Below the pieces are notes generated by a model. The model saw only the letters and a list, made by a program, of their open reading frames with translations, searched no databases and was not told the DNA's origin. Of a stretch of 64,000 bases of DNA, positions 34,554 through 43,905 are shown piece by piece; position 1 is the stretch's first letter, and each line of letters opens with the position of its first letter. Source of the DNA: Novosphingobium percolationis (GTDB taxonomy: Bacteria > Pseudomonadota > Alphaproteobacteria > Sphingomonadales > Sphingomonadaceae); contig NZ_JAILYM010000009.1 in NCBI RefSeq assembly GCF_020179425.1, positions 45,456-109,455 of the forward strand, read 5' to 3'. Position numbers and translations under genes: made by a program.

Positions 34554-35404
34554 CAGTAATCGCTCCCCGGCTCGATGCGCGTCAGCGTGAAGATCCGCTG
34601 CATGACCTCGTCGGCCGACATTACCCCGTAGCCGATCGGCACCGGATGGTGCGTCAGCGTGTCGAACAGCACGAGCGCCGGCACCTGGTTTCCGGTCAGG
34701 CCCATTTTCTCATACTGGCCGGTGTTGACCACGAAGTCGGGGAAGGCGCTCGAGCGGCCGCCGTCCATCGAGACCGGCAGCACCGAGAGTGCATACTGGT
34801 CGGACAGGCTTTTCAAGATCGGCGCGAAGACATCGCACGCGCCGCAGGACGAGGAATAGAAGTAATAGACCCCATAGCGGGCCGCGAGGCTCGCCATTGT
34901 CGCGGCGCGGTCGTTCTTGCGCCCCTCCAGCCAGGTTTTCTTGCCGAGCGTGTTGATCGGGCGCTGCAGGGTGTAGTCGAGATCGGGGTTCTGCCAGACC
35001 GACCGGCTCCACACATCGGCGAAGAGCGAAGCGCGGTTCAGCTGCTCGCGCTGGAATTTCATATAGGCGGTCACGTTGGCGCTGGTCGGCTCAAGAATGG
35101 CCCGGGCTTTCAGTTCATCGAGCTGGTGGGCAATCGCCTGCATCCGGGCGGCTGCCGGGACCGGATCGGGCGCGGTCGCCGCCGTATCGGGCCTGGGCGC
35201 GTCGCAGTAGAACCAGGTGCCAAGGCGGCGCTCGGCGCAATAGAAGGCATCGCCTTGCGGGATCGGCCCTGCGCGCGCTTCGGTGTCATGCGGCTCTGCG
35301 TCGCGCGCCTCGGACTGGGCCAGCGCGGCCGGCGCTGCCATGCAATGCGCGAGCACGAGGCCGGCAAGAACAAGGCGGAGGCTGTGGCGATGCGCTTTGT
35401 GCAT
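34553..35404 (-). CDS. traF: TraF, thioredoxin-fold conjugation protein
   Basis: A 283-residue periplasmic protein. The signal peptide (MHKAHRHSLRLVLAGLVLAHCMAAPAALAQS) follows AGGAG at good spacing; the frame also extends to a GTG at 35431. The C-terminal thioredoxin-like domain has YYFYSSSCGACDVFAPILKSLSDQY with a CGAC pair, so unlike F-plasmid TraF it may be redox active. It belongs to the TraF/TraH/TraU/TraW assembly group and sits in the expected order between traN and traH. Confidence 0.92.
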   Translation of the reverse strand: MHKAHRHSLRLVLAGLVLAHCMAAPAALAQSEARDAEPHDTEARAGPIPQGDAFYCAERRLGTWFYCDAPRPDTAATAPDPVPAAARMQAIAHQLDELKARAILEPTSANVTAYMKFQREQLNRASLFADVWSRSVWQNPDLDYTLQRPINTLGKKTWLEGRKNDRAATMASLAARYGVYYFYSSSCGACDVFAPILKSLSDQYALSVLPVSMDGGRSSAFPDFVVNTGQYEKMGLTGNQVPALVLFDTLTHHPVPIGYGVMSADEVMQRIFTLTRIEPGSDY

Positions 35405-35430
35405 GAGCTGTCTCCTCATGGACGGTCTCA

Positions 35431-37239
35431 CTATGGGTTGGGCGGGGGCGTCCCGCCGTGGAGCTGGTAGTATTGGCGGATGCGGTCCTGGATCGCGGCG
35501 CTCGCGGCCACCTCGTCGGGCAGCTTCGCCGCCTCTGTGAACTCGGCGTAGACTTCGCTGAAATCCATCTTGCCGAGATCAAGCCGCTGGAACTCGGTCG
35601 CGCTGAACCCCGAACAGTCGGGGTGCTTGGCGCTCCCCCAGCCCTTGCCCAGCTGCGTCCGCCCCTGTTCCTGCAAGATGCGCGAAAGCTTGCTCGGGAA
35701 GCAGCAGTAGGACTTGCGCTTGGTCGTGCAGACGAAGAACACCTTCTGCGAGCAATAGGTGCCGACATAGTGGCACAGGCCCATGCGGTCCTTGACGTCG
35801 AGAAGCTTCTCCTCCGACGAGCACAGGAACTGGGTGAGGAAGGGCGTTGCGAGCGCGGCGATGGCCGCGGGGCCGCCCGCGATCGCTGCCGCGCCCGCCG
35901 ACGTCGTCAGCAGCCCCGACGTCTTCCCCGCGCAGCAGTTGACGAGGCCAAAGATCGGGCGGTGGCATCCGGTCTTCTCCCCCTTGAACAGCGAGAGATC
36001 TGCAGGATCGAACTGGTCGTGCACGTCGCCCATGGCGTGAACCGCTACGAGCGCATCGCGGAACTCGGTCGATGCTTCGCGCTGGATCGTGCTGCACTCG
36101 CCATTGAGGCAGTAGAGATCGGAGCCGCAGAGCGATGCCGCACCACCCTGCGTGCCCGCATCGGCGGTGCAGCGGTAGACCTCGTCCTTGACCTGGCAGT
36201 CGCCGACCCGGGGATCATCGAGACATTCCTCGTGGTCGAAGCTGCACCCCGATTTGGCCTTCAGCACGGTGCAGTCGTTGGCCTGCTCGATGCTGCCGCA
36301 GCTATAGTCGCGCCGCCACTTCCAGCAGCTCTGCGTGATCGACACGCCATCGATCATGCGGGTTTGCGGATCGCTGTCGATGCAGGTTTCGGCCTCGAGC
36401 GTGCAGGTGCCGTCAGCGGTCAGGGCTGCGCACGCGGTTTCATCGCGGGTCGTCACGACTTCGGTCACGGTGTGCGGCGTAGGCGCGGGAAGCCCCGCGA
36501 CCGGCGTCGTGCAGGCGAGCGTCTCGGTGGTGACGGTCTCGGGTTCGGCGCAGTGGTCGGGATCACCCTGCAGGCAGATCTGCTTGGTGGTATGCGTGAC
36601 GACCCGGCACTGGCCCTGCCTTAGCGGCTGATCGAACGGCGCGCAGCCGTCGCTGGGCCAATCGTCGCAGGTGTATTCGTAGACGACACGCGTCTGCGTG
36701 GTTGGAACGAGCGCAACATCGCAACTGGCGCTCGACGTGGTCAACTTGGCGCCCATGTTGCAGCTCTCGTAATAGGTGACGCTGCTTGTGCCGCTACCTG
36801 GCAAGGGCTGGCACTTGCCCTTGGCGCCATCGATCCCCTCGCCCGCGCCCACATAGCTGTCAGGCGCGGCCTCGATCGCCTTGCCCCGCGTCATATCGAT
36901 CGTCGCGGGATCGTAGGTGGGACGGCGGGGGTCGATGGCGACCTGGTATGCGCTCGAATTTCGGGCCGCGGTCGCCCCCTCACTGGCCAGCGCATCGGGA
37001 TTGTCGACGAGCGCCCCTTGCGGAAAATCGGTGCCGCCAAATCCTGGCACACCGCGCGCGGCCGCGTCGCTTTCGACGTTGGCGCCGGCCTGGGACTGAA
37101 CCTGCCGGCCGAGCGCCTCGCCATCGGCTCTGGCCGTCGCGTTCCTGCTCGATTGCGCCAGCGCAGCGCCCATCGTCGCGGTAAGTGCAAGCGACGCCAC
37201 CCCGGCGACGATGCGTCCGATGGGCCCACGGCGGATCAC
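35431..37239 (-). CDS. traN: TraN, outer-membrane mating-pair stabilisation protein
   Basis: A 602-residue cysteine-rich protein with an N-terminal signal sequence (GRIVAGVASLALTATMGAALA). Many paired cysteines (YTCDDWPSDGCAPF, CWKWRRDYSCGSIEQANDC, CCFPSKLSRILQEQGRTQLGKGWG) match TraN, the outer-membrane adhesin that stabilises donor-recipient contact. The C-terminal SKLSRILQEQGRTQLGKGWG...CSGF is a strong family mark. Receptor specificity in the recipient is set by the central region and cannot be predicted. Confidence 0.93.
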   Translation of the reverse strand: MIRRGPIGRIVAGVASLALTATMGAALAQSSRNATARADGEALGRQVQSQAGANVESDAAARGVPGFGGTDFPQGALVDNPDALASEGATAARNSSAYQVAIDPRRPTYDPATIDMTRGKAIEAAPDSYVGAGEGIDGAKGKCQPLPGSGTSSVTYYESCNMGAKLTTSSASCDVALVPTTQTRVVYEYTCDDWPSDGCAPFDQPLRQGQCRVVTHTTKQICLQGDPDHCAEPETVTTETLACTTPVAGLPAPTPHTVTEVVTTRDETACAALTADGTCTLEAETCIDSDPQTRMIDGVSITQSCWKWRRDYSCGSIEQANDCTVLKAKSGCSFDHEECLDDPRVGDCQVKDEVYRCTADAGTQGGAASLCGSDLYCLNGECSTIQREASTEFRDALVAVHAMGDVHDQFDPADLSLFKGEKTGCHRPIFGLVNCCAGKTSGLLTTSAGAAAIAGGPAAIAALATPFLTQFLCSSEEKLLDVKDRMGLCHYVGTYCSQKVFFVCTTKRKSYCCFPSKLSRILQEQGRTQLGKGWGSAKHPDCSGFSATEFQRLDLGKMDFSEVYAEFTEAAKLPDEVAASAAIQDRIRQYYQLHGGTPPPNP

Positions 37240-37973
37240 GGGGCCTGCTCCAAACGCGCGAGGGCTGCGTGCGCAACCGGCGCGCCGGGACCATCGGCCG
37301 CGGCCATGGTCTCGAGCGCGAAGCGCGTGGTGACGTTGCCTGAAAGACGGTCGAAGGGCGGCACCGCCGAAGTGCAGGTCAGGCTGTCGCAGGGCACGTA
37401 GTCGCTGGCGACCGCAACGTAGGTCGGGACGGCATCGATCGCGAACGCCCGGAACAGCCGGGGATCGATCAGAACGCTCGCCGCCTGGTTCGGCGCGACA
37501 AGACGGCGCATCGCGCCTGCAAAGCGCATCGGATTGCCCGCGGGAAAGCCGCGAAACACAATCACGCCGCCGGCTTGGCTGACATCGCCGATCATGCGCT
37601 TGAGCGAGGCTTCGGGCATCGACAGGCTGGCAAAGCCGACCAGCATCGGCCCGCTGCGCGGAGCAACCAGGTTGCCCTGCGCACCGGCAAGCATCGCGTC
37701 GAAGTCGAAGGGGCCGTTGGAGCCGGTTGATTGCGGCAGCCTTGCCTGGCGCAGGTTGGCATCGGCCCCTGCGGCGACCGCGCTGGCTCTATCCTGCTCG
37801 GTGGTCGATCGTGCAAGTGCGCCGGCAACCAGGGCCTCGGCGCTGCCTTCCGCGGCTGTGCGCTGCACCTCGATCCGGTCGAGATCGATCCCGCCCGGGG
37901 CGGTCTGGGCAAGCCCTGCGCTGACGCCGCCGATCGTGAGCAAACCAAGCGCGACGATGAGATGCCGGTTCAT
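37236..37973 (-). CDS. trbC: TrbC, F-type pilus assembly protein
   Basis: A 245-residue periplasmic protein. The signal peptide MNRHLIVALGLLTIGGVSAGLAQ is followed by a C-terminal domain typical of F-type TrbC (MLVGFASLSMPEASLKRMIGDVSQAGGVIVFRGFPAGN, VLIDPRLFRAFAIDAVPTYVAV). The fold is thioredoxin-like without active cysteines. The start is set at ATG 37973. Its last bases overlap the traN start. Confidence 0.92.
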   Translation of the reverse strand: MNRHLIVALGLLTIGGVSAGLAQTAPGGIDLDRIEVQRTAAEGSAEALVAGALARSTTEQDRASAVAAGADANLRQARLPQSTGSNGPFDFDAMLAGAQGNLVAPRSGPMLVGFASLSMPEASLKRMIGDVSQAGGVIVFRGFPAGNPMRFAGAMRRLVAPNQAASVLIDPRLFRAFAIDAVPTYVAVASDYVPCDSLTCTSAVPPFDRLSGNVTTRFALETMAAADGPGAPVAHAALARLEQAP

Positions 37974-37986
37974 GCGCTGTTCCCCA

Positions 37987-39003
37987 TCACATGACGCAAC
38001 AGTTGCGCTTGCGCCATACGAGGAAGCCCATGTCCTCGCCGACCACGGGATAGACCCGCCCCGAATGGGGCAGGATCGTGCTCGCCCCCACCGGCGAACA
38101 GGCCTCGCGGCCCGAGACCATCGGCGCGGGATTGACCATCTGCAGCCGGTACTGCTGCTTCTTGAGCACCGGCATCGGGTACTTGCCGCACAGGCCCTTC
38201 GACCCCATCGTGCCCCAGGCCAGGGCTTCGCGGTGCATCTTGTAGAGCATGTGCTCGGCCGCGAGGCGGCCCGACTGCTCCATCCCGACATTGGCACCGA
38301 TGTTGCCGTTCATCGGATACATCGAGCCGTTGCAGCCCGCGCACCAGAACAGCTGGTCGAGCGGCAGGCGCGTGGTCGCCGCGACGCAATCGGCCGCGCA
38401 GGCCGCCTGCGCGATCGCGCTCGAAAACAGCGCCGCCTCCGGGTTGAGGATTGTCGTCAGCGCATCGTCCTGCCAGGTCGGATCGAGTTCGGTGACATAG
38501 GCGATGTCGAAACTCGATTTTTCAAAGCACAGGAAATCGGTAAGGATCTCGAGCCAATAGAGCAGCGGATAGACATAGTAGTGGACGTGGTACTTGGCGG
38601 TGTTCTGCCCACGCCCGCCGATCTGCGAGCCCTGGCTCACATAGCCGTTGCCCACAGCGAAACCGGGATTGAGCCTGGTCCCGCCAAGGTTCGGAAAACA
38701 GAACGGCTTTGTCGTGACATCGATCAGCCGCACCGGCTCCCAGAAGCCCATCGTCACGCCGATCCGCGGGATCGGCGAGCCACACGCACAGAGCGGAAAA
38801 TCCGGGTTGTCGGTGTCAGCCCGCGACGATCCCCAGATCTTCATCGACCCGACCGACAACGGAAACAGGCAGCCCCAGCACACGTCGGTGACGGGATTGA
38901 TGAAACTCCCCGTACAGCGCGACGGTACTTGCGCGGCGACCGGCCCGGTGATCGCAAGGCCGAGCAGCGCGAGGAATAGCGCGAGCGGCCTAGGCATCGT
39001 CAT
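37987..39003 (-). CDS. traU: TraU, conjugation protein
   Basis: A 338-residue periplasmic TraU homologue with a signal peptide ending at VAAQ. Characteristic strings are CTGSFINPVTDVCWGCLFPLSVGSMKIWG, GFWEPVRLIDVTTKPFCFPNLGG, HVHYYVYPLLYWLEIL and the Cys-rich C-terminal DQLFWCAGCNGSMYPMNG. TraU is needed for DNA transfer more than for pilus extension. The start overlaps the 3' end of the upstream small membrane protein gene by 14 bases. Confidence 0.94.
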   Translation of the reverse strand: MTMPRPLALFLALLGLAITGPVAAQVPSRCTGSFINPVTDVCWGCLFPLSVGSMKIWGSSRADTDNPDFPLCACGSPIPRIGVTMGFWEPVRLIDVTTKPFCFPNLGGTRLNPGFAVGNGYVSQGSQIGGRGQNTAKYHVHYYVYPLLYWLEILTDFLCFEKSSFDIAYVTELDPTWQDDALTTILNPEAALFSSAIAQAACAADCVAATTRLPLDQLFWCAGCNGSMYPMNGNIGANVGMEQSGRLAAEHMLYKMHREALAWGTMGSKGLCGKYPMPVLKKQQYRLQMVNPAPMVSGREACSPVGASTILPHSGRVYPVVGEDMGFLVWRKRNCCVM

Positions 39004-39334
39004 GCTCCGGCCGATCGATCCGTTCGGCCCGCCCGATCTTTTCTGAACGTCCGAGCTGTTCTGCCAGCCACGCCTCGTCCGCGCGCCACTTGGCATAGAG
39101 CCACAGCGGGACCAGCACGCCGAGGTAGGTCAGTAGACCCGTGAACAGTGCACTGGCGAAAATGCCGAGCGTGATTACCAGCCCCTGCCAGGCGAGCGAG
39201 ACACCGGCGAGGAGCAGGAGCGCCACCAGCACGGCACGGCGCTGGCGCCAAAGGGCCCTGCTCTCGGGCGCCGCGAGCGGGGCCGGGACCAGCGCGGCGA
39301 TCTGCCGGGCAAGGCGTGCAGTCCAGGCGCTCAT
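38990..39334 (-). CDS. Small membrane protein in the transfer operon, unknown function
   Basis: A 114-residue protein with two close transmembrane helices (AVLVALLLLAGVSLAWQGLVITLGI and ASALFTGLLTYLGVLVPLWLYAKW) and a charged C-terminal tail. It overlaps both traW (4 bases) and traU (14 bases), so it is co-translated with the transfer genes. F has no gene at this position. It may be specific to this branch of transfer systems. Confidence 0.7.
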   Translation of the reverse strand: MSAWTARLARQIAALVPAPLAAPESRALWRQRRAVLVALLLLAGVSLAWQGLVITLGIFASALFTGLLTYLGVLVPLWLYAKWRADEAWLAEQLGRSEKIGRAERIDRPEHDDA

Positions 39335-40005
39335 GCGGCGTTCCCGGCACGCGGCAGTGCGACTTCGCCGACGAGTAGCACCTTGCCCTGCTGGCGCACC
39401 CAGGCCGGGGTATGCGCAATGCCGAAGCGGGCGGTCAGCACCCCGCCCTGATCGAACCAGATGCGGCGGTGTAGCGCGCGCATGCGCTCGAACGGCGAAC
39501 CCGACACGAGGATGATCGACACATGCGCATCGTCACCCTGACGCAGCGCCCAGGCAATTTCCTCAGGCCTGGTGCCATCGACGAAGACCAGCGTGCGCGG
39601 CAATTGCACCAGATCGAGCGGATTGACCCGGGTTCCGCGCGCGGCGATCAGTGTCCCCTTGGCATCGCGCACGTCGTTGTCGAGGGCGATCGAGGGATCG
39701 TAGCGCCAGCTGTGATCTTCGCTGGCCGGGCTGAGCCCCGCGACCGGCATCGGCGTCGCCACGCGCGCGGTAGCGCGCGCCGCGAATTGGCGGTTGAGGC
39801 GGTCGAGTTCGCCGCTGGCCCGCGCTCGCTCGAGCCGCTCCGCGATCGTGGCGAGGAGATCGGGTTCGATCACGGGCCAGGTCTCGCCGAAGCGCCCCAG
39901 ATCGTGTCCTGCCGCGCTCGATGCGGCCGGTGCGCTGGCGCCGACCAGCAGCAGAAGGGTCATGGTGCAGCCACCTGCGACCATGGTGCGCGATACCCGC
40001 CTCAC
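39331..40005 (-). CDS. traW: TraW, F-type pilus assembly protein
   Basis: A 224-residue periplasmic TraW homologue. GTG 40005 overlaps the peptidase stop as GTGA. The signal sequence (GGCTMTLLLLVGASAPAASSAAG) is followed by LGRFGETWPVIEPDLLATIAERLERA, the N-terminal TraW signature, and RTLVFVDGTRPEEIAWAL near the C terminus. TraW and TrbC interact and are fused in some systems. Confidence 0.92.
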   Translation of the reverse strand: MRRVSRTMVAGGCTMTLLLLVGASAPAASSAAGHDLGRFGETWPVIEPDLLATIAERLERARASGELDRLNRQFAARATARVATPMPVAGLSPASEDHSWRYDPSIALDNDVRDAKGTLIAARGTRVNPLDLVQLPRTLVFVDGTRPEEIAWALRQGDDAHVSIILVSGSPFERMRALHRRIWFDQGGVLTARFGIAHTPAWVRQQGKVLLVGEVALPRAGNAA

Positions 40006-40541
40006 AGGATCGCCTCCGCGGTGCCGATTAGCCGGTCTCGGCAGACAAAGCCGATCTCGGCATAGCGGCTGTCGAAGCCGTCCTTGTGAGGACTGGCCGC
40101 AAAGACGCAGCCCTCGGGGATTTGCCCCAGGGGCCCCGGATGCAACGGCTCGCCCTGGCGCGTTGCCAGCTTGAGCCGTGCCACCGGCGTGCCGTTGACC
40201 GCGACCGTGGCGCCCTCGCGCGTGACACGATCGCCCGGCACGCCATAGGCGATCTTGACGAACGGCTGCGGTCGTTCGCCAAAGTGCCGCCGCACCAGCA
40301 GCGCGTGGCCGGGTGCAAACACGACATAGTCGCCACGCCGCGGAAAGGTCCCCTCGCGCACCAGGAACGCCCAATTGGGCAACGACTGCGAGACGTTGAT
40401 CATCAGCACGTGATGATCGCGCCACTGGGCGATAGCAGCGAGACCCAGTCCGGCGCCTGCCAGCAGCGCGAGGCCACCGCCATGCCGGATCCACTGGGAC
40501 CGCGCGGGCCCTGGTGCGGGAAGGTCAGTGGCCCGCGCCAT
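40002..40541 (-). CDS. S26-type signal peptidase of the transfer operon (TraF-of-RP4-like)
   Basis: A 179-residue membrane peptidase. One N-terminal transmembrane helix precedes SQSLPNWAFLVREGTFPRRGDYVVFAPG (the catalytic serine in the S-x-x-x-G-like box, here SLPNWAF) and PFVKIAYGVPGDRVTREG with the catalytic lysine. It belongs to the conjugation-associated S26C group that processes pilin or related substrates. F itself lacks it; many sphingomonad and IncA/C-like F-type systems have it. It is embedded between trbI and traW with 4- and 17-base overlaps. Confidence 0.85.
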   Translation of the reverse strand: MARATDLPAPGPARSQWIRHGGGLALLAGAGLGLAAIAQWRDHHVLMINVSQSLPNWAFLVREGTFPRRGDYVVFAPGHALLVRRHFGERPQPFVKIAYGVPGDRVTREGATVAVNGTPVARLKLATRQGEPLHPGPLGQIPEGCVFAASPHKDGFDSRYAEIGFVCRDRLIGTAEAIL

Positions 40542-41034
40542 CGGATCCCCCGTCCCGGATGAGCCAGTCGCGCATGCGCGCTTCGGTCCCGCCGTCCACC
40601 GCAGTGCGTGGCGCAGGCATTTTTGCATAGACCTCGCGCCGCACGCTCTCGGTAATGTCGGGAACCGACCCGCCCGCCACCGCCTCGCTCACCAGCACGA
40701 CGCGTCCGGCATGCGCTTCGCGTGCGAGCGCGGCATCGAGCAGCTTCATGAAGGCTTGCGTTTGCGCACCCATCTGATCGGGCGGCGTTGCCGAGCGCGC
40801 CTGCGCCCGGACATAGTCGGCGACAAGTCCGCCCAGTTGCACCTTGACGAAAGGCGCAGGCGCGCGCCGCAGATCGAGGATCGCGCGCGTGGTCCAGGCG
40901 CCCCAGGCGAGCCCTGCGACAACGACCATGAGCGCCAGCACCGGTGGCCCCTTGCGGCGCTGCCGGCGCGCGAGCGGCGCGGACACCGGTTCTCGCGAAA
41001 TGGGTACCCCGCAGTCGAGGGAAGCATCGCTCAT
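40525..41034 (-). CDS. trbI: TrbI, F-type conjugative transfer protein
   Basis: A 169-residue inner-membrane protein with one N-terminal transmembrane helix (PVLALMVVVAGLAWGAWTTRAIL). The periplasmic part FVKVQLGGLVADYVRAQARS...TQAFMKLLDAALAREAHAGRVVLVSEAVAGGSVPDITESVRREV is typical of F-type TrbI, which influences pilus retraction. Here TrbI is the small F-type protein, unrelated in length to P-type TrbI/VirB10. Confidence 0.85.
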   Translation of the reverse strand: MSDASLDCGVPISREPVSAPLARRQRRKGPPVLALMVVVAGLAWGAWTTRAILDLRRAPAPFVKVQLGGLVADYVRAQARSATPPDQMGAQTQAFMKLLDAALAREAHAGRVVLVSEAVAGGSVPDITESVRREVYAKMPAPRTAVDGGTEARMRDWLIRDGGSDGAGH

Positions 41035-41348
41035 GGGTTGGCCCTTTCGTATTCGAGGCCGTCCAGCAGGCTTGCGCGGCGGAAGAAGCCGACCCCGACA
41101 AACCCGGCCGCCCAGATCGCCAGCAGCAGCTGCGCGAATTGCGTCTGGCGCTGCGGCGATGCGATGACGAAGTGCGCGGCGAGGTTGGCGAGCTGAAGCA
41201 GCGTGCCCGTGAGACTGAAATTGCCCAGCACCACAGCGAGGCTCGCGATCAAGCCCAGCGCGGCCAGCGCGTTGACCGCGAGCCAGCCCACCACGCGCAG
41301 GCCATTGGCGGCCCAGCGTCCCGCGCGGTCGGAGGGGGCGCCGGTCAT
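41031..41348 (-). CDS. Small membrane protein between traC and trbI, unknown function
   Basis: A 105-residue hydrophobic protein with about three transmembrane segments (VVGWLAVNALAALGLIASLAVVLG, LQLANLAAHFVIA, FAQLLLAIWAAGFVGVGFF). It overlaps traC and trbI by 4 bases each, so it belongs to the operon. No family is recognised. Together with the 38990-39334 gene it is an accessory part of this transfer system. Confidence 0.7.
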   Translation of the reverse strand: MTGAPSDRAGRWAANGLRVVGWLAVNALAALGLIASLAVVLGNFSLTGTLLQLANLAAHFVIASPQRQTQFAQLLLAIWAAGFVGVGFFRRASLLDGLEYERANP

Positions 41349-43894
41349 GCGCGCCGCGCCTGCCCCACTGGCGCACCCGTTCGGAACGCCACCGCCTCGA
41401 TCGCATCGGCCATCGCGCTTCCCTGGTGGAGCGCCTGCTCGATCTCGGCGAAGGTCGCCGGACTCGAGGAATAGAGCGTTGCCGAGAAGCGATCGAGCAC
41501 GAGACGGCACACCGTCTGCGTTTCGGGGCCACGGATCAGCAGATCCGAATACTCGGTGCCGTGGCGTTTCAAAGAGCGCAGCAGCGCATCGGTGTGGTTG
41601 TCCATCTCGAAGCGCGCCGATTTGCGGAAATCCGCGATTGTCTCGGCCTTCTGCTGGAGCACGAGAAACCAGTCGCTGTTCTCGAGCGCAGCACGCGAGC
41701 CTTCGGACTTGTAGTAGTCGTTGATCGACTGCGTCGCGGTGATGAGCGCGGCGCCATACTTGCGGCAGGTGCGCGAGTAGGTCTCGATAAAATCGGCCAT
41801 CGCCCCGCCCTTGAGCATCTGCCAGGCTTCATCGACGATCAGCGCCTTGGGGATCGACCGGTCGAGCTTGCGCATGGTCTGCGAGGCAACGAACATGATC
41901 GAAGTCAGGACGACGCTGCGCAGTTCCTCGCGCGCGGCGAGATCGGACAGTTCGAACACGGTGAGTTCGGCCGAAAGGTCAAGCGTGTTGGCGCCGGTAA
42001 AGAAGCGGCCGAACGTGCCGCTGCTTGCATAGGGCAGCAGCGCGGTCGCCAGGTCCTCGGCGAAAAGATTGCCCGACGCCTTGAGCGCTGCGATCACCGC
42101 GTCGATCGTGCCCTCGCTGGCCTCGGCCTCCCACACCGCATTGACCGCGGCATCAATCAGCCCGCGTTCGGTATCGTTGAGCCGGGTCTCGTATCGCGCC
42201 ATCTGCGCAACGATCGCCTTGAGCATCGCCAGGCAATCGACGCGATAGTCCTCGTCCTCGTGCGCGAGGACCGGGTCGATCATCCGGAAAGGATTGAGTG
42301 ACAGTCCCGACGACAGGCGAAACTCGGTGAACGTGCCGCCCAGCGCCTTGGCCATGTGTTCGAACGAGCGGCCATCGTCGATGACGATCGTGCGCGCGCC
42401 GACGCCGGCAAGGCTCGCGGTCAGGTCCTGCAGCAGCACCGATTTGCCCGAACCAGACTTGCCCGCGATCGCGACATTGTGGTTGCCCGCAGCGTTCTGG
42501 AATGGCGACCAGAACTGCGCCTGGCCGCGCCGCCCGACGAACAGAAGGTGCGGGATGTGCCCTCCGGTGTATTCGCCCTGGAGCGGCGCCATCGAGGCAA
42601 CGTTCGCCGACAGCACCGTGCGCAGCCGCTTCATGCGCTGGAGATCGGAGGAGAGCCCGTCGGCAAGCATCAACGGGAACGAGGCGAGCAGTCCCATAAC
42701 CTGCAGGTAGGTCTCGTCGATCAGGTCCCAGCCTGCGGCCTTGTAGATCGCCTTGATCGTGCGCGCGTTGCGTTCGCCGTGGGCCTCGGGCGAGATCATC
42801 GTCACGGCGTAATAGACGCGCGTCAGCTTCTGGCCGTGGCGGACCTCGTCCTGAACGTGTTCCCATTCCTGCGACTGGCGCTTCAGAGTGGGCACGAGCC
42901 GCGCGGCTTTGCTGTCGGCCAGTTGCGTCGTGCGCGCGAACTTGAAACCGGCGCGCGTCTCCGACGTCTCGGTCGCCGGCACGATCCCGCAGATCGTCTG
43001 GAGCACCGGACAGGGCAGGCAGAGCTTGGCATTGAACACATCGCCGATGATCTTCTGCGTGTCCCAAGGCGCCCAGCGTTCGGGAAAATGGCGCACCGAC
43101 AGCGTGCGGACGTCGAACCGGTCAGGCGTGTAGTCGGCAAATTCGGGGACATCGGCGACCGTGGCGCCCGTCGCGCGCAGCGAGGGCGCGTGCAGCACGA
43201 TGCGGTCGCGTTCGACGCGGGTGACGAGATCACGACGCACGCATTGCGCGTTGATCGGATCGAGCGGGCTGTAGTGTGCGGCATCGTCGCCCGCCCCGGT
43301 CGACGGGCACAGCACGTCGTCGATGAACCGGATGAGATCGACCGGCCCCAGCACGCGGCTCGGGATCGCGATCGAATCGAACGCAGCGACGATCCCGTCG
43401 CGCATCATCAGGAGATCCTCGACGCCGATCCCGGCCCCTTCAGGCGCGCCCACTGCCAGCAGCACGCGGAAGCGGCGCAGGAGAAAGGGACCATCGCTCG
43501 CAAGCGAGGTCCAGGCGCCCGATTTGAGCAGGTCGAGGCGATAGCCCGCGAGGCGCTCGAACACGCCGCCCGCGATCACGCGCGGCAGCACCCATTCCTG
43601 GATCTTTTCGGCAATGCGCGGGGAGGCATAGTTGACGATCTGGAACTGCGTGCCGGGCAGCAGCACGTCCGCAAACACCGTGTCGATGATGTCGGCGGTG
43701 CGCTCATCGGCGCCGATAAGCGGGGCCAGCTCGAGAATGAAACCGCGCGAGCGGGTCTGGTAGAACAGCGCGTTCGCGGCGTTGTAGGCACGGTAGCCGA
43801 GAAGGTTCGCCAGCATCGGCACGTCTCCTGTGGTGAAGCTGTGCTCGGGCCTCTCGGCATCTCCGGTCACCAGTTCGATGAGGCGTGCCAGCAT
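41345..43894 (-). CDS. traC: TraC, type IV secretion ATPase (VirB4 family)
   Basis: An 849-residue cytoplasmic ATPase that powers pilus assembly. The Walker A motif GKSGSGKSVLLQDL lies near residue 475 and the Walker B motif KALIVDEAWQMLKGG near residue 685, followed by the VirB4/TraC block TYSRTCRKYGAALITATQSINDYY. The N-terminal half is the TraC-type domain (DVPMLANLLGYRAYNAANALFY). The length and order are normal for F-type TraC. Confidence 0.95.
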   Translation of the reverse strand: MLARLIELVTGDAERPEHSFTTGDVPMLANLLGYRAYNAANALFYQTRSRGFILELAPLIGADERTADIIDTVFADVLLPGTQFQIVNYASPRIAEKIQEWVLPRVIAGGVFERLAGYRLDLLKSGAWTSLASDGPFLLRRFRVLLAVGAPEGAGIGVEDLLMMRDGIVAAFDSIAIPSRVLGPVDLIRFIDDVLCPSTGAGDDAAHYSPLDPINAQCVRRDLVTRVERDRIVLHAPSLRATGATVADVPEFADYTPDRFDVRTLSVRHFPERWAPWDTQKIIGDVFNAKLCLPCPVLQTICGIVPATETSETRAGFKFARTTQLADSKAARLVPTLKRQSQEWEHVQDEVRHGQKLTRVYYAVTMISPEAHGERNARTIKAIYKAAGWDLIDETYLQVMGLLASFPLMLADGLSSDLQRMKRLRTVLSANVASMAPLQGEYTGGHIPHLLFVGRRGQAQFWSPFQNAAGNHNVAIAGKSGSGKSVLLQDLTASLAGVGARTIVIDDGRSFEHMAKALGGTFTEFRLSSGLSLNPFRMIDPVLAHEDEDYRVDCLAMLKAIVAQMARYETRLNDTERGLIDAAVNAVWEAEASEGTIDAVIAALKASGNLFAEDLATALLPYASSGTFGRFFTGANTLDLSAELTVFELSDLAAREELRSVVLTSIMFVASQTMRKLDRSIPKALIVDEAWQMLKGGAMADFIETYSRTCRKYGAALITATQSINDYYKSEGSRAALENSDWFLVLQQKAETIADFRKSARFEMDNHTDALLRSLKRHGTEYSDLLIRGPETQTVCRLVLDRFSATLYSSSPATFAEIEQALHQGSAMADAIEAVAFRTGAPVGQARRA

Positions 43895-43905
43895 GGCGTG
43901 TCTCC